DNA of 64,000 nucleotides from Roseitranquillus sp963709765 (GCA_963709765.1 CAVPXL010000013.1:186001-250000); one strand, 5' to 3'. Shown: positions 1 to 8,745, counted from the stretch's first letter. The notes: generated from the letters alone by a model not told the origin. A program made the numbers and translations.

Positions 1-622
1 TGGTATTGGCAACCTGGCGCACGCCGGCATCCGTGGAGCGACGGGAGAAGAGATTGTAGTATTGGGGGTAGTCGTAGAAGAGATGCCGCCCGAGTGTCGT
101 CATGTCGCGCGCGGTGCTGAGGTGGCCCTTTTCGGTCAAACCGTTGGCGTTCTTGAAGGTCGTCCTGGTCATACCCAGCGATTTGGCGGTCCGGTTCATC
201 CGGCGCGCAAAGGCGGCCTCGGATCCCTCGATCGCCTCGCCGATGGCCGTGGCGGCATCATTGCCCGATTTCACTGCGGCCGCGCGGATCAGATAGCGCA
301 ACGCGATTTTCTGACCGGCCTTCAGACCCAGTTTCGAAGGCGGTTCAGCCGCGGCGAACCGCGAAATCTTCACATTCGTATCGAGCGAGATCTCTCCGTG
401 CTCGATCGCCTGGAAGGCGATATACAATGTCATCATCTTCGTCAGCGAGGCCGGATGCAGGCGCGTGTCTGCATTGCGCGAATGCAGCACCTCGCCCGAA
501 CGCGCGTCGATCACCATCGCCGCATATGGCGCTGCCACGGACGAGAGCGGCACCAGCGCCACGACCGCAAAAAAGAAGAGCATCAAAGCGGGATATGCCC
601 ACTGCCCGAGACGCTTGCCCAC
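1..622 (-). CDS. D-alanyl-D-alanine carboxypeptidase (S11 family), 3' end outside the window
   Basis: Penicillin-binding serine carboxypeptidase that trims the terminal D-Ala of peptidoglycan stem peptides in the periplasm. From the GTG at 622 (preceded by AGGGG) the minus strand gives a signal-peptide-like N-terminus (LMLFFFAVVALVPLSSVAA), then AAMVIDARSGEVLHS. The S-x-x-K motif follows as SLTKMM and the S-x-N motif as KSGNDAA, then the family segment GMTRTTFKNANGLT. The KTG motif and C-terminal domain lie beyond base 1. About 207 codons are present; the whole family protein is usually 380-500 residues. Family assignment is firm; which DacA/DacC/DacF paralogue it is cannot be told. Confidence 0.9.
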   Translation of the reverse strand, partial: MGKRLGQWAYPALMLFFFAVVALVPLSSVAAPYAAMVIDARSGEVLHSRNADTRLHPASLTKMMTLYIAFQAIEHGEISLDTNVKISRFAAAEPPSKLGLKAGQKIALRYLIRAAAVKSGNDAATAIGEAIEGSEAAFARRMNRTAKSLGMTRTTFKNANGLTEKGHLSTARDMTTLGRHLFYDYPQYYNLFSRRSTDAGVRQVANT

Positions 623-799
623 GTCGTTTCCCCTTGCACTGCCTCTCGACGCCCGAATCTTGCTGTCCGATGTCGCCGCGATCACGCTAGCACAGCGCCT
701 GACTTGGCAAAACCGATAAAGGTCAGGGGTTTGTTGTAATTATCTCATGTAGACGCGAAGATATCGTATGAACTCACGTTTCAACCACAAGATGAGTGT

Positions 800-1549
800 T
801 CAGGTGCGCTCCAACAGGGCGTTCAGCTCTCCCAGATGCCTGATTATCCGGAACCGATCGTGTCCTTCCGGCACCACATCCTGCTCGTAGGACCAGGTAT
901 GTTCGTGCGGGACGTGGATGCCCCAGGCGCCTGCCTGCAGCGCCGGCACCACGTCGGAGCGGAGGGAATTCCCGACCATCGCCGATCGGCCGGGAGGGGA
1001 GCCATGTCGTGAAAAGGCCTCTTCGTAGACCAACGCCGTCTTGTCGGAGACGATCTCGACACCGTCGGAGAAGTCTCCCAGCCCGGATTGCGCCAGCTTG
1101 CGCTCCTGATCGAGAAGGTCGCCCTTCGTTATCAGGAGCACCTTGTGCGTGCCCGTGACCGCTTCGATTGATTCGCGTGCATGTGGCAGCAATTCGATCG
1201 GGTGGTCCAGCATCTCGTGCCCGGCCTCGATCATCTGGCCAATGACCGATGCGGGAACGCGGGCGCTGGTGACCTCGATCGCCGTCTCGATCATCGACAG
1301 GACGAATCCCTTCACGCCGAAGCCGTAGCGTCCCAGGTTGCGGCGCTCCGCCGCATCGAGGCGGGCGCGCAGATCCGGGGCGTCGGCATGATCCGCCAGC
1401 AGTTCGGCAAACCGGCCCTGGGTCAGCCGGAAGACCCGCTCGTTATGCCAAAGCGTGTCGTCCGCATCGAAGGCCACGGTCTCGACGTCGGCGAGGGAAG
1501 GGCCGGATATTAGGTGTTGCATCCGCGCGGTGGGGTTTTCAGAAGTCAT
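800..1549 (-). CDS. HAD-superfamily hydrolase
   Basis: Haloacid-dehalogenase-type phosphohydrolase of 249 residues. Motif I is FDADDTLW (Asp nucleophile and acid/base Asp) near residue 28. A helical cap follows, then motif II (LLITKG), a Lys in motif III (SDKTALVYEEAF) and motif IV in MVGNSLRSDVVPALQAG. The arrangement is that of HAD hydrolases annotated in proteobacteria as putative phosphoglycolate-type phosphatases; the substrate cannot be read from sequence. The reading frame stays open far upstream through clpS and the methyltransferase on the other strand, but that part is antisense shadow. I chose the ATG at 1549; an ATG at 1522 is an alternative. It is divergent from clpS with about 60 bases between them. 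Confidence 0.9.
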   Translation of the reverse strand: MTSENPTARMQHLISGPSLADVETVAFDADDTLWHNERVFRLTQGRFAELLADHADAPDLRARLDAAERRNLGRYGFGVKGFVLSMIETAIEVTSARVPASVIGQMIEAGHEMLDHPIELLPHARESIEAVTGTHKVLLITKGDLLDQERKLAQSGLGDFSDGVEIVSDKTALVYEEAFSRHGSPPGRSAMVGNSLRSDVVPALQAGAWGIHVPHEHTWSYEQDVVPEGHDRFRIIRHLGELNALLERT

Positions 1550-1612
1550 CCGTCTCTTATATCTTGTCGCCAGGCTCGATCCCACGAGACAGTGACCCGG
1601 AGCATCTGACCA

Positions 1613-1957
1613 GTGTCCAACCAAAACCCCTTCGTCATGGCCGGCAAGGGCCAGGAAGGCGACGGAGACACCGGCGTCATCCTCGAGACGCGCCAGAAAA
1701 CCCAGCGTCCGCCGCTCTACAAGGTCATGATCCTGAACGACGACTACACGCCGATGGAGTTCGTCGTACATGTGCTCGAACGGTTCTTCGGGATGAGCCA
1801 TGCCCAGGCATTCGAGCTGATGCTGACGGTACACAAGAAGGGGATGGCCGTCGTGGGCGTCTTCTCGTTCGAGGTGGCCGAGACCAAGGTCGCGCAGGTG
1901 ATGGATTTCGCCCGTCGCCATCAGCATCCGCTGCAATGCACCATGGAAAAGGAATAG
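1613..1957 (+). CDS. clpS: ATP-dependent Clp protease adaptor ClpS
   Basis: N-recognin adaptor that binds the N-domain of ClpA and delivers N-degron substrates to ClpAP in the cytosol. The 114 residues contain the ClpS core: RPPLYKVMILNDDYTPMEFV (substrate pocket NDD), VVHVLERFF, the helix AFELMLTVHKKGMAVVGVFSFEVAETKV and the C-terminal HPLQCTMEKE. The start is GTG at 1613 with GGAG about 10 bases upstream. The unstructured N-terminal 30 residues are typical. It is followed by a methyltransferase gene on the same strand, 36 bases downstream. Confidence 0.97.
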   Translation: MSNQNPFVMAGKGQEGDGDTGVILETRQKTQRPPLYKVMILNDDYTPMEFVVHVLERFFGMSHAQAFELMLTVHKKGMAVVGVFSFEVAETKVAQVMDFARRHQHPLQCTMEKE

Positions 1958-1993
1958 GGGCTGTCCCGGTCCGACATCGCTGACGGTCTGCGC

Positions 1994-2959
1994 TTGTCGC
2001 TTGCGTTGTCGCGCGACCTGTTTTCGTTGCCGGACGAAGGGCGAATTGGCGTCTTCCTGCCGCCTGCTGGCTACGATCTCTCGGATCTCCCGCAGGAACG
2101 GGTCGACGTTGTGCAGCCGTTCCGGTCCGACCACGACGATGCGGCGAAGCGTGGCTATGTGACCGCCCCTGCAGCGTCCGGTCCCTGTGCCATCGCAATC
2201 GTGATCCTGCCGCAATCGAAGGACGCGGCCCGTGCCGCGATTGCTGCGGCGCGCGCGGTGACCGAGGGCTTGCTGATCGTCGATGGCCAGAAGACGGCGG
2301 GGGTCGACAGCCTGCTGCGCGAGATCAAATCCCGGGCCGAGGTGGGCGAAGTGCTGGCGAAAGCGCATGGCAAGATCTTCGCGGTGCACGGCGGAGATTT
2401 TGCCGACTGGGCGCTGACGCCCCGCGTGATCGACGGGTTCCACGTACCGCCTGGCGGGTTCTCCGCCGCAGGGCCCGATCCGGCTTCGGTTGCGCTGGCC
2501 ATGGCATTGCCGGAGCGGATCGGCGGCCGCGTCGCGGATCTTGGTGCGGGATGGGGCTTTCTCGCCAGCGCGATCCTGCAGCATTCCGATGTGAAAGAGC
2601 TGCATCTCGTGGAGGCGGATCATGTCGCGCTCGACTGTGCGCGGCGCAATGTGACGGACCCGCGGGCGCACTTCCACTGGGCCGACGCCACGCAATTCAT
2701 GCCGCCGGCGGCGCTGGATGCGGTCGTCACAAATCCGCCCTTTCATCACGGCCGACGCGCCGATCCGTCCCTGGGTCGTGCCTTCATCACGGCGGCGGGA
2801 GGCATGCTCAAGCCATCGGGCAAGCTCTGGCTGGTCGCGAACCGTCACCTGCCCTATGAAGAGACCTTGCGCGATATCTTTGACGAGGTGCGCGAGGTCG
2901 GAGGCGATGGCGCCTTCAAGATCATCGCGGCCGCAAGGCCGCGGCGGCCGAGGCGCTAA
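1994..2959 (+). CDS. Class I SAM-dependent methyltransferase, RsmC-like (16S rRNA guanine-N2)
   Basis: Two-lobed methyltransferase like RsmC, which methylates G1207 of 16S rRNA in Enterobacteria. The N-terminal half is the degenerate lobe. The catalytic half carries motif I VADLGAGWGFLA, an acidic ligand in LHLVEADHVALDCA and the N2-guanine/adenine motif NPPFHHG (NPPF near residue 248), then GGMLKPSGKLWLVANRHLPYE. The 321-residue length fits alphaproteobacterial members. The start is uncertain: the in-frame stop at 1955 is followed only by non-standard codons until TTG at 1994, and no good ribosome-binding site is visible. A base error near 1965-1990 could hide the true ATG. It overlaps nothing and precedes the SDR gene by 11 bases, so the two are probably cotranscribed. 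Confidence 0.82.
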   Translation: MSLALSRDLFSLPDEGRIGVFLPPAGYDLSDLPQERVDVVQPFRSDHDDAAKRGYVTAPAASGPCAIAIVILPQSKDAARAAIAAARAVTEGLLIVDGQKTAGVDSLLREIKSRAEVGEVLAKAHGKIFAVHGGDFADWALTPRVIDGFHVPPGGFSAAGPDPASVALAMALPERIGGRVADLGAGWGFLASAILQHSDVKELHLVEADHVALDCARRNVTDPRAHFHWADATQFMPPAALDAVVTNPPFHHGRRADPSLGRAFITAAGGMLKPSGKLWLVANRHLPYEETLRDIFDEVREVGGDGAFKIIAAARPRRPRR

Positions 2960-2970
2960 GGGGGGAACCC

Positions 2971-3774
2971 ATGTCATTCTCGATCAGCGGCAAGACGGCC
3001 GTGGTGACGGGTGCGGCCAATGGCGTCGGCCTGGCGATCGCGCGGCACTTTGCCCAGCGTGGAGCGAACGTGGTCTTCGCCGATCGCGACGAGGGCCGGC
3101 TGGAGCACGAGATCGGGGAACTGGGCGAGGAGGGCAACGTTCGCTCGTTCGCGGGCGACCTTCGCGAGAAGCTCGCGGTCGCAAACCTTGTCTCCACCAC
3201 CATCGATGCGTTCGATCGAGTGGATATCCTCGTGAATGCCAGCCGGCAGATGAAGGCCTCCGACCCTTTGAATTCGGAGGACGATGCGGTGGAGATGTTG
3301 CTGCGCCAGAACCTCCTGACCGGGCTGCGCCTCACGCAGATCTTTGCCAAGCGGATGATCGCCCAGTCAGAACGTGACGAGGGGGAAGGACCGGCGGGGT
3401 CGATCATCAACCTGTCCTCGATCGCTGCACGGCGCACCCATCCGGAACTTCTGGCCTATTCGGTCTCCACGGCCGCGATGGATCAGATGACGCGCTCCAT
3501 GGCCGTCGCGCTGGCGCCCAGGCGGATCCGCGTCAACGCCGTCGCCTTCGGCAGCGTGATGAGTGCGTCGCTGCAGGACAAGCTGCGAGAAAACGAAGAT
3601 TTCCGGCAGGACATCATTGGTCACACGCCGATGCATCGTATTGCGAGCGCCGCCGAACTGGCCGAGGTCGCGCAGTTTCTCGCCTCGGACGGGTCGGGTT
3701 TCATGACCGGGCAGATCCTGACGGTGGACGGTGGCCGCACACTGGTGGATCCGGTCGAGGCGCCCGCCCACTAG
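2971..3774 (+). CDS. SDR-family oxidoreductase with degenerate active site
   Basis: Rossmann-fold short-chain dehydrogenase of 267 residues. The dinucleotide-binding motif is TGAANGVG (residues about 12-19), and the C-terminal segment GSGFMTGQILTVDGGRT is classical. The catalytic region is unusual. The usual NNAG appears as LVNASRQM. The Ser strand NLSS is present and the Tyr is present in LAYSVSTAAM, but the Lys of Y-x-x-x-K is replaced by Thr (codons at 3457-3471 read Y-S-V-S-T). It may be catalytically weak or have a non-enzymatic role. It lies 11 bases after the methyltransferase. The start is ATG 2971 behind GGGGG. Confidence 0.88.
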   Translation: MSFSISGKTAVVTGAANGVGLAIARHFAQRGANVVFADRDEGRLEHEIGELGEEGNVRSFAGDLREKLAVANLVSTTIDAFDRVDILVNASRQMKASDPLNSEDDAVEMLLRQNLLTGLRLTQIFAKRMIAQSERDEGEGPAGSIINLSSIAARRTHPELLAYSVSTAAMDQMTRSMAVALAPRRIRVNAVAFGSVMSASLQDKLRENEDFRQDIIGHTPMHRIASAAELAEVAQFLASDGSGFMTGQILTVDGGRTLVDPVEAPAH

Positions 3775-3782
3775 GCCGCGGA

Positions 3783-4148
3783 TCAGGAGCCCGCGTAACG
3801 GCGGGCGCATTCCTCCGCGCCCTGCCGGGCCAGCCGCATCCTGCGCGCTTCGAGCAGATCGAGCTTGCGGTGTTCCGCCTCGGGATCGATGGCCACCGGA
3901 CGGCGGACGTAATGGTCCCGCGAACCCGTGCAGAGCCTGACGCGATTGCTGGCGGAACAGAAGGTGAGGCCAAGGCCCGAGTTGCGCGGCTCCACCTCGT
4001 AGCGATATCCGCGTTCCAGATCGCGGCGCCCCTCGACAATGAGAGCGTCGAGCTTGCGAATCTCCCGCGTTACCCGGTTCTCGCAGGACTCGCGCGTCGG
4101 CGCGCAGGCCGTCAGAAGAAGCAACGCAATCAGGACAAGGCGTGACAT
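3783..4148 (-). CDS. Small hypothetical lipoprotein
   Basis: Protein of 121 residues with a lipoprotein signal: MSRLVLIALLLL followed by the lipobox LTAC near residue 14. The mature part is charged, with three further cysteines (SCEN, TFCSAS, RLCTG and EECARR contain them) that could form disulfides in the periplasm. I do not recognise a domain. It converges on the SDR gene, with 8 bases between the two stop codons, and is divergent from hemF. The frame is open further upstream, but the lipoprotein signal fixes the ATG at 4148. Confidence 0.75.
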   Translation of the reverse strand: MSRLVLIALLLLTACAPTRESCENRVTREIRKLDALIVEGRRDLERGYRYEVEPRNSGLGLTFCSASNRVRLCTGSRDHYVRRPVAIDPEAEHRKLDLLEARRMRLARQGAEECARRYAGS

Positions 4149-4226
4149 GAGGGCGGACTCGCAATGTTGTCTTGCTCTCAGCGTATGGTATCCGCGCCGC
4201 GAAGCAAGCGGCGAAGGGTGCGACGA

Positions 4227-5117
4227 ATGGACGAGATGACCGGAGAGAAGACGGCTGCCGCCGCGTGGTTCCTCGAGCTGCGCGACGAGATCGTGGCGGC
4301 CTTCGAGCGGCTCGAGCGCGAACAGGCCACCGGTCCGCACGCGGCGCGCCCGGCGGGAATGTTCGAGGTCTCCGAGACCCGGCGGTCGAGCGAGGACGGG
4401 TCGGACGCCGGCGGCGGCCTGATGAGCGTGCTGCGAGACGGGCGGGTCTTCGAGAAGGTCGGCGTCAATGTCTCGACGGTCCATGGAACCCTGGGCGACA
4501 GGGCGCAGGCCGCGATGGCGGCGCGCAAGGGTATCCCCGCAATGACCGAGGATCCCCGGTTCTGGGCCAGCGGAATCAGTCTGGTCGCGCACATGCAGAA
4601 CCCGTTCATGCCAGCCGTGCACATGAACACACGGATGTTCTGGACACCGCACGCACACTGGTTCGGCGGTGGTTCGGACCTGAACCCTTGTCTGCCGGTC
4701 GACGAGGACACGGCGCATTTCCACGACGTCCTCTCACAGGCCTGCGACGGCCACGGAGACGGCCTCTACGACCGGTTCAAGGCCTGGGCGGACGAGTATT
4801 TCTACATCCCGCACCGCAAGCGGGCTCGTGGCGTCGGCGGAGTTTTCTTCGACGACCTGGATCGGGGCGACTGGGCCAGCGACTTCGCATTCACGAAAGC
4901 CATCGGCAGCGCGTTCCTTCCGGCGATTCTGCCAATCTGGGAGCGACGCCGGGACCGCCGTTGGACGGAGGACGACCGGGAGGCGCAGCTGATCCACCGC
5001 GGTCTCTATGCGGAATACAATCTTGTCTATGACCGGGGCACGAAATTCGGTCTCGAAACCGGGCACGATCCGGATGCGGTTCTCATGAGCCTGCCGCCGC
5101 TCGCGCGGTGGCCGTGA
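4227..5117 (+). CDS. hemF: Oxygen-dependent coproporphyrinogen III oxidase
   Basis: Catalyses the O2-dependent oxidative decarboxylation of coproporphyrinogen III to protoporphyrinogen IX in haem (and bacteriochlorophyll) synthesis. The 296-residue protein shows family signatures: FEKVGVNVSTVHG, HMNTRMFWTPHAHWFGGG, the SDLNPCLP loop, EYFYIPHRKRARGVGGVFFD, and LIHRGLYAEYNLVYDRGTKFGLETG near the end. I chose the ATG at 4227 (MDEMTGEK), preceded by GAAGGG; an upstream in-frame ATG at 4164 would add an untypical basic extension. It is monocistronic, with the GntR gene converging 29 bases downstream. Confidence 0.97.
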   Translation: MDEMTGEKTAAAAWFLELRDEIVAAFERLEREQATGPHAARPAGMFEVSETRRSSEDGSDAGGGLMSVLRDGRVFEKVGVNVSTVHGTLGDRAQAAMAARKGIPAMTEDPRFWASGISLVAHMQNPFMPAVHMNTRMFWTPHAHWFGGGSDLNPCLPVDEDTAHFHDVLSQACDGHGDGLYDRFKAWADEYFYIPHRKRARGVGGVFFDDLDRGDWASDFAFTKAIGSAFLPAILPIWERRRDRRWTEDDREAQLIHRGLYAEYNLVYDRGTKFGLETGHDPDAVLMSLPPLARWP

Positions 5118-5146
5118 CCGACGGCGGGCCGTGGAGGGCGGGCGGT

Positions 5147-5821
5147 TCAGTCGGAAGTTGTCGACGAAGCCAATCCATCGCGCAAGGCTACGAGCTTGTT
5201 CTGAAGGTGTTCCCGCAGGACGGTGGCCAGACGTATCCCGTCGCGCGCGGTCAGCGCCTCGGCAATCTCGTCGTGCTCGGCCATGGCCTGCTGCCAGCGG
5301 GGCTCGGCGATGTTCGCTTGGTAGCGCCCTCGCCGGACGCGGCCATCCAGGCTGCGCTGCATCTGCTCCAGCATGGCGTTTCCAGAGGCTTCGGCGATTG
5401 CCAGGTGAATCGCTTCGTTGAGCGCGAAATAGGTCGGACGGTCGCCTGAACCAAAGGCGACACGCATCCGGGCGTGGTCGGCGAGAATCGCCTCGATCTG
5501 CGCGTCGCTGGCATTGCGCGCCGCCAGTTCGCCCGCGAGAGCCTCCAGCGCGCCCATGATCGGGAACGCTTCTTCAAGGTCCTCGGCCGTCAACGCCGCC
5601 ACGGTGGCACCGCGATTGGGTGTCAGCCGCAAATACCCTTCGCGCGCCAGGACCTTGATCGCCTCTCGCAGAGGCGTCCGGCTGACTTCGAAGCGCGCGC
5701 ACAGGGCGCGCTCGTTGATGCGGGCACCGGGTTCGAGGTCGCCCTCGACGATCATCTGCCGAAGACGGACGGCGAGCTCGTCGTGGAGAGAGGCGCGGGT
5801 GATCGGGTCGGCGATCCTCAT
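5147..5821 (-). CDS. GntR-family transcriptional regulator, FCD subfamily
   Basis: Repressor-type regulator of 224 residues. The N-terminal winged helix spans about 10-75 (LRQMIVEGDLEPGARINERA, then RFEVSRTPLREAIKVLAREG). The C-terminal all-helical FCD ligand domain spans about 85-215, with metal/ligand residues in the region FALNEAIHLAIAEASGN and the AEHDEIAEAL helix. Its start codon overlaps the stop of the FAD/Fe-S oxidase (ATGA at 5818-5821), so it is the last gene of that transcript and probably controls it. FCD regulators usually sense organic acids such as glycolate, lactate or gluconate. The probable operator is the inverted repeat at 8721-8737. Confidence 0.93.
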   Translation of the reverse strand: MRIADPITRASLHDELAVRLRQMIVEGDLEPGARINERALCARFEVSRTPLREAIKVLAREGYLRLTPNRGATVAALTAEDLEEAFPIMGALEALAGELAARNASDAQIEAILADHARMRVAFGSGDRPTYFALNEAIHLAIAEASGNAMLEQMQRSLDGRVRRGRYQANIAEPRWQQAMAEHDEIAEALTARDGIRLATVLREHLQNKLVALRDGLASSTTSD

Positions 5822-8694
5822 GCCGTCCTCTTTTCGCAGGCAGCCCGCAGCAGGGTCGCTACGTGGACCGCGCGACGGCCGGAGCCATCGGCGATCTGGT
5901 GACGGCACGAAGTTCCGTCGGCCACGATCCAGTCTGCCGGTCCGGCCGCCCGCACGGCCGGCAGCAGCGCGAGTTCGGCCATCGCCCGCGAGACATCTGC
6001 GGTTTCGGCCTGATATCCGAAAGCGCCGGCCATGCCGCAACAGGAGGATTCGATCGCGTTCACCTCAAGCTCCGGCACCGCGTCGAGGACGGCCGTGACC
6101 GACTCCATGACGTTTGCCGCCTTCTGGTGACAATGGCCGTGCAGCCAGACACGTCCCGGCAACGGATCGAGCGGCAGGCGGTCGAGATGCTGCGCCAGGA
6201 ATTCCTCGAGCAGGAGCACGCGCGCGCCATCGGCTTCGGTCCAGTCGGGAAGCAACCGCGGCGCCTCGTCCCGGAAAGTCAGGACGCAGGACGGCTCAAG
6301 CCCGACGATGGTGGCGCCTCGCTCGAGGGCCGGGCGAATGGCCTCGAGCGTTCGTGTCATCTCGGCTTTGGCCGCGTCGACAAGCCCGACCGACAAATAC
6401 GTGCGCCCGCAGCAAAGCGGGCGCGCTGTTGGCGGCTGCGCGAATCCGACGCGGAACCCGGCAGCGCGCAGAACGGCCAGCGAATCGCGCAGGTGGTCCG
6501 GCTCGAACCAGCGATTGAATGTGTCGGCGAACAGAATGACGTCGGGCTCGACCGGACTCTCTGCTTCGACGAACGGCGTCCGGCTCCAGCTCGGGAGCCG
6601 CCGGTCCGAGGCAAGGCCCGCAATCCGACGGGAGAGGGCCGCCGCACCCGGAACGCGATCGCGCGCATTCGCCAGCCAGGGCGCCCGTGCGGCCCAAGGC
6701 GCGTAACGCGGCAGATGCGCCACCAGACGATCGCGCAGGCTCAGCCCGTGCGCCCGCGCGCGGGCCGCCTGTACCTCCAGCTTCATCGCCGCCATGTCCA
6801 CCGACATCGGACATTCGCGTTTGCACGCCTTGCAGGAGACGCAGAACTTCAGTGTTTCGGCCATCTCGTCCGATGTCAGTGCATCGGGGCCGAGTTGTCC
6901 CGTCAGGGCGAGGCGCAGGGTGTTGGCGCGCCCGCGGGTCAGATCGCGTTCGTTGCGCGTGACCCTGTAGGACGGGCACATCGCGCCGCCTTGAAGCTTG
7001 CGACACGCGCCATTGTTGTTGCACATCTCCACGGCGCCATGCAGCCCGCCGGGCCAGCCGTCCCATTCCAGGCGCGTCGAGACAGGCTCGTGGCGGTAAT
7101 CGGGCGGATAGCGGAAAAGCGACCGATCATCCATGCGCGGCGCCCGGACGATCTTGCCCGGATTGAGAATGCCGTCCGGGTCGAAGCGGTCTTTCACCTC
7201 CTCGAATGCCTGCACCATGCGACGGCCGAACATCCGTTCGTGGAATTCCGAGCGCACGATGCCGTCGCCGTGTTCGCCCGAATGGCTGCCCTTGTATTCA
7301 GCGACGATGTCGAACGCTTCTTCGGCGATGGCCCGAAGAGCCTTCACGTCGGCGTCTTGACGCAGGTTCAGGACGGGGCGCACATGCAGAAGGCCGACGG
7401 AAGCGTGCGCGTACCACGTGCCGGTTGTGCCGTGCCGCGCGAAAAGTGCTGTCAGGCGGTCGGTGAAATCGGCGAGATCCTCCAGGTGGACGGCGCAATC
7501 CTCGACGAACGAGACCGGTTTCCCCTCGGACTTCATCGACATCATGATGTTGAGACCCTGGGTGCGGACCTCGGTGATCTTCGCCTGCAGCGCCTGGCCG
7601 GGCGCGTCGAGAACTCCGCCCTGGTGTTTTCCGGGATCGTTCCAGCGGAAGCCAAGGTCGGCCATCGTCTCGTGCAGTCCGGCGAGGCGCCGGAGATTTT
7701 CGGCGGCGTCGTCCTCGGCGAATTCAACCAGAAGCAGCGCCGCCGGATCGCCCCGCACGAATGCGCCCAGAGAGGGCGCCAGCGCCGGGATCTTGCGCCC
7801 GAGTTCGATCATCGTCCGGTCAACCAGCTCGACTGCCGAAGGCCCCAGCGCCACGAGATGCCGGGTTGCCTCCATCGCTGCGCGGAAGGTCGGAAAATGG
7901 CAGACGCCGACGACCTTGTGGCGAGGAAGGGGCGAGAGCTTCAGCTCGACGGCTTCATTGAGCGCGAGTGTTCCCTCGGATCCGACCAGCAGGTGGGCAA
8001 GGTTGTTCGACCCGGCGCCCGGAACCAGCGCATCGATGTTGTAGCCTCCCACCCGCCGCAGGATGTCGGGGAATTTGGCGGCGATCTCGTCGGCCTCGCG
8101 GACGCCGAGGGCGAGCATCTCGTCGATCAACGCTGCCGCCGGGCCCCGCCCGCCGCGGTCGCGGTCGATGCCGCCGAATCGGGCACGCGTTCCGTCGGCC
8201 AGCAGCGCATCGATCGCCACGACGTTTTCGCGCATCCGACCATAGCGGATCGACCGCCCGCCGCAGGAATTGTTGGCGGCCATGCCTCCGATTGTCGCCC
8301 GCGAGGCGGTCGAGACGTCGACGGGAAAGAACAGGCCGTGCGGTTTCAGGATGCGGTTCAGCTCGTCAAGAACGATCCCCGGCTCCACCGTCGCGCGCGC
8401 AGCGTCGGCGTCCAGAGCCATTATGCCGTTGAGGTGCTTCGAATAGTCGATGATCACGCCACGGTTGATGGTCTGGCCCGCTTGGCTTGTCCCGCCTCCT
8501 CGGGCGGTCACCGGTGTGCCGGTCTCGCGGGCGAAGGCGAGGGTTGCCTCCACATCGTGGGCGCGGCGCGGCACGACGACCGCCTCGGGGACGATCTGGT
8601 AGAACGACGCGTCGGTGGCGTATCGCGCGCGATCAAAGGGGCTGGTCATGACCTCCCCCTCGATCTCGGCAGCCAGCCGTTTCCAGTCCGCCAT
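5818..8694 (-). CDS. FAD-linked 2-hydroxyacid oxidase fused to Fe-S/CCG domain (GlcD-GlcF type)
   Basis: Large soluble or peripheral oxidoreductase of about 958 residues. The order of parts is: an FAD_binding_4 (PCMH) domain near residues 35-215 with VTARGGGTSQAGQTINRG; the FAD-oxidase C-terminal domain near 240-520 with YKGSHSGEHGDGIVRSEF; a 4Fe-4S region with CNNNGACRKLQGGAMCP and CVSCKACKRECP (about 565-650); and two Cys-Cys-Gly domains (PLCCGRTYLS and SSCCGMAGAFGYQ) that bind the second cluster, as in GlcF/LutA. This is the architecture of YdiJ/D-2-hydroxyglutarate or D-lactate dehydrogenases and of fused glycolate-oxidase subunits; the substrate is not determined. I chose the ATG at 8694; a start at 8733 is possible. 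It is divergent from the aminotransferase and TRAP genes. Confidence 0.93.
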   Translation of the reverse strand: MADWKRLAAEIEGEVMTSPFDRARYATDASFYQIVPEAVVVPRRAHDVEATLAFARETGTPVTARGGGTSQAGQTINRGVIIDYSKHLNGIMALDADAARATVEPGIVLDELNRILKPHGLFFPVDVSTASRATIGGMAANNSCGGRSIRYGRMRENVVAIDALLADGTRARFGGIDRDRGGRGPAAALIDEMLALGVREADEIAAKFPDILRRVGGYNIDALVPGAGSNNLAHLLVGSEGTLALNEAVELKLSPLPRHKVVGVCHFPTFRAAMEATRHLVALGPSAVELVDRTMIELGRKIPALAPSLGAFVRGDPAALLLVEFAEDDAAENLRRLAGLHETMADLGFRWNDPGKHQGGVLDAPGQALQAKITEVRTQGLNIMMSMKSEGKPVSFVEDCAVHLEDLADFTDRLTALFARHGTTGTWYAHASVGLLHVRPVLNLRQDADVKALRAIAEEAFDIVAEYKGSHSGEHGDGIVRSEFHERMFGRRMVQAFEEVKDRFDPDGILNPGKIVRAPRMDDRSLFRYPPDYRHEPVSTRLEWDGWPGGLHGAVEMCNNNGACRKLQGGAMCPSYRVTRNERDLTRGRANTLRLALTGQLGPDALTSDEMAETLKFCVSCKACKRECPMSVDMAAMKLEVQAARARAHGLSLRDRLVAHLPRYAPWAARAPWLANARDRVPGAAALSRRIAGLASDRRLPSWSRTPFVEAESPVEPDVILFADTFNRWFEPDHLRDSLAVLRAAGFRVGFAQPPTARPLCCGRTYLSVGLVDAAKAEMTRTLEAIRPALERGATIVGLEPSCVLTFRDEAPRLLPDWTEADGARVLLLEEFLAQHLDRLPLDPLPGRVWLHGHCHQKAANVMESVTAVLDAVPELEVNAIESSCCGMAGAFGYQAETADVSRAMAELALLPAVRAAGPADWIVADGTSCRHQIADGSGRRAVHVATLLRAACEKRTA

Positions 8695-8715
8695 CGTGTG
8701 CCCCGCTGAAATGAC

Positions 8716-8745
8716 TTGACTTGAATTATGCATTCAAAATTAGAT
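8716..8745 (+). promoter_or_regulatory. Divergent promoter region with candidate GntR/FCD operator
   Basis: A perfect inverted repeat TTGAAT-N5-ATTCAA occupies 8721-8737, between the divergent oxidase and aminotransferase genes. It sits in the spacer of a plausible sigma-70 promoter reading rightwards (TTGACT at 8716-8721, TTAGAT at 8740-8745, spacer 18). The repeat size and place fit a dimeric GntR/FCD operator repressing both directions. Operator function is inferred, not known. Confidence 0.55.

Noticed and set aside
1550..2977. A 725-codon minus-strand open frame joining the HAD hydrolase to sequence opposite clpS and the methyltransferase
   Set aside because: The extension is antisense to two well-supported genes, rich in Arg/His as high-GC shadow frames are, and the HAD family start lies at 1549.
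4164..4226. An N-terminal extension of hemF from ATG 4164
   Set aside because: It is basic and untypical for the family; ATG 4227 has a better ribosome site and gives the normal length.
5863..8709. A 948-codon rightward open frame opposite the FAD/Fe-S oxidase
   Set aside because: It is a high-GC antisense shadow with no domain; the leftward frame has clear FAD and Fe-S motifs.
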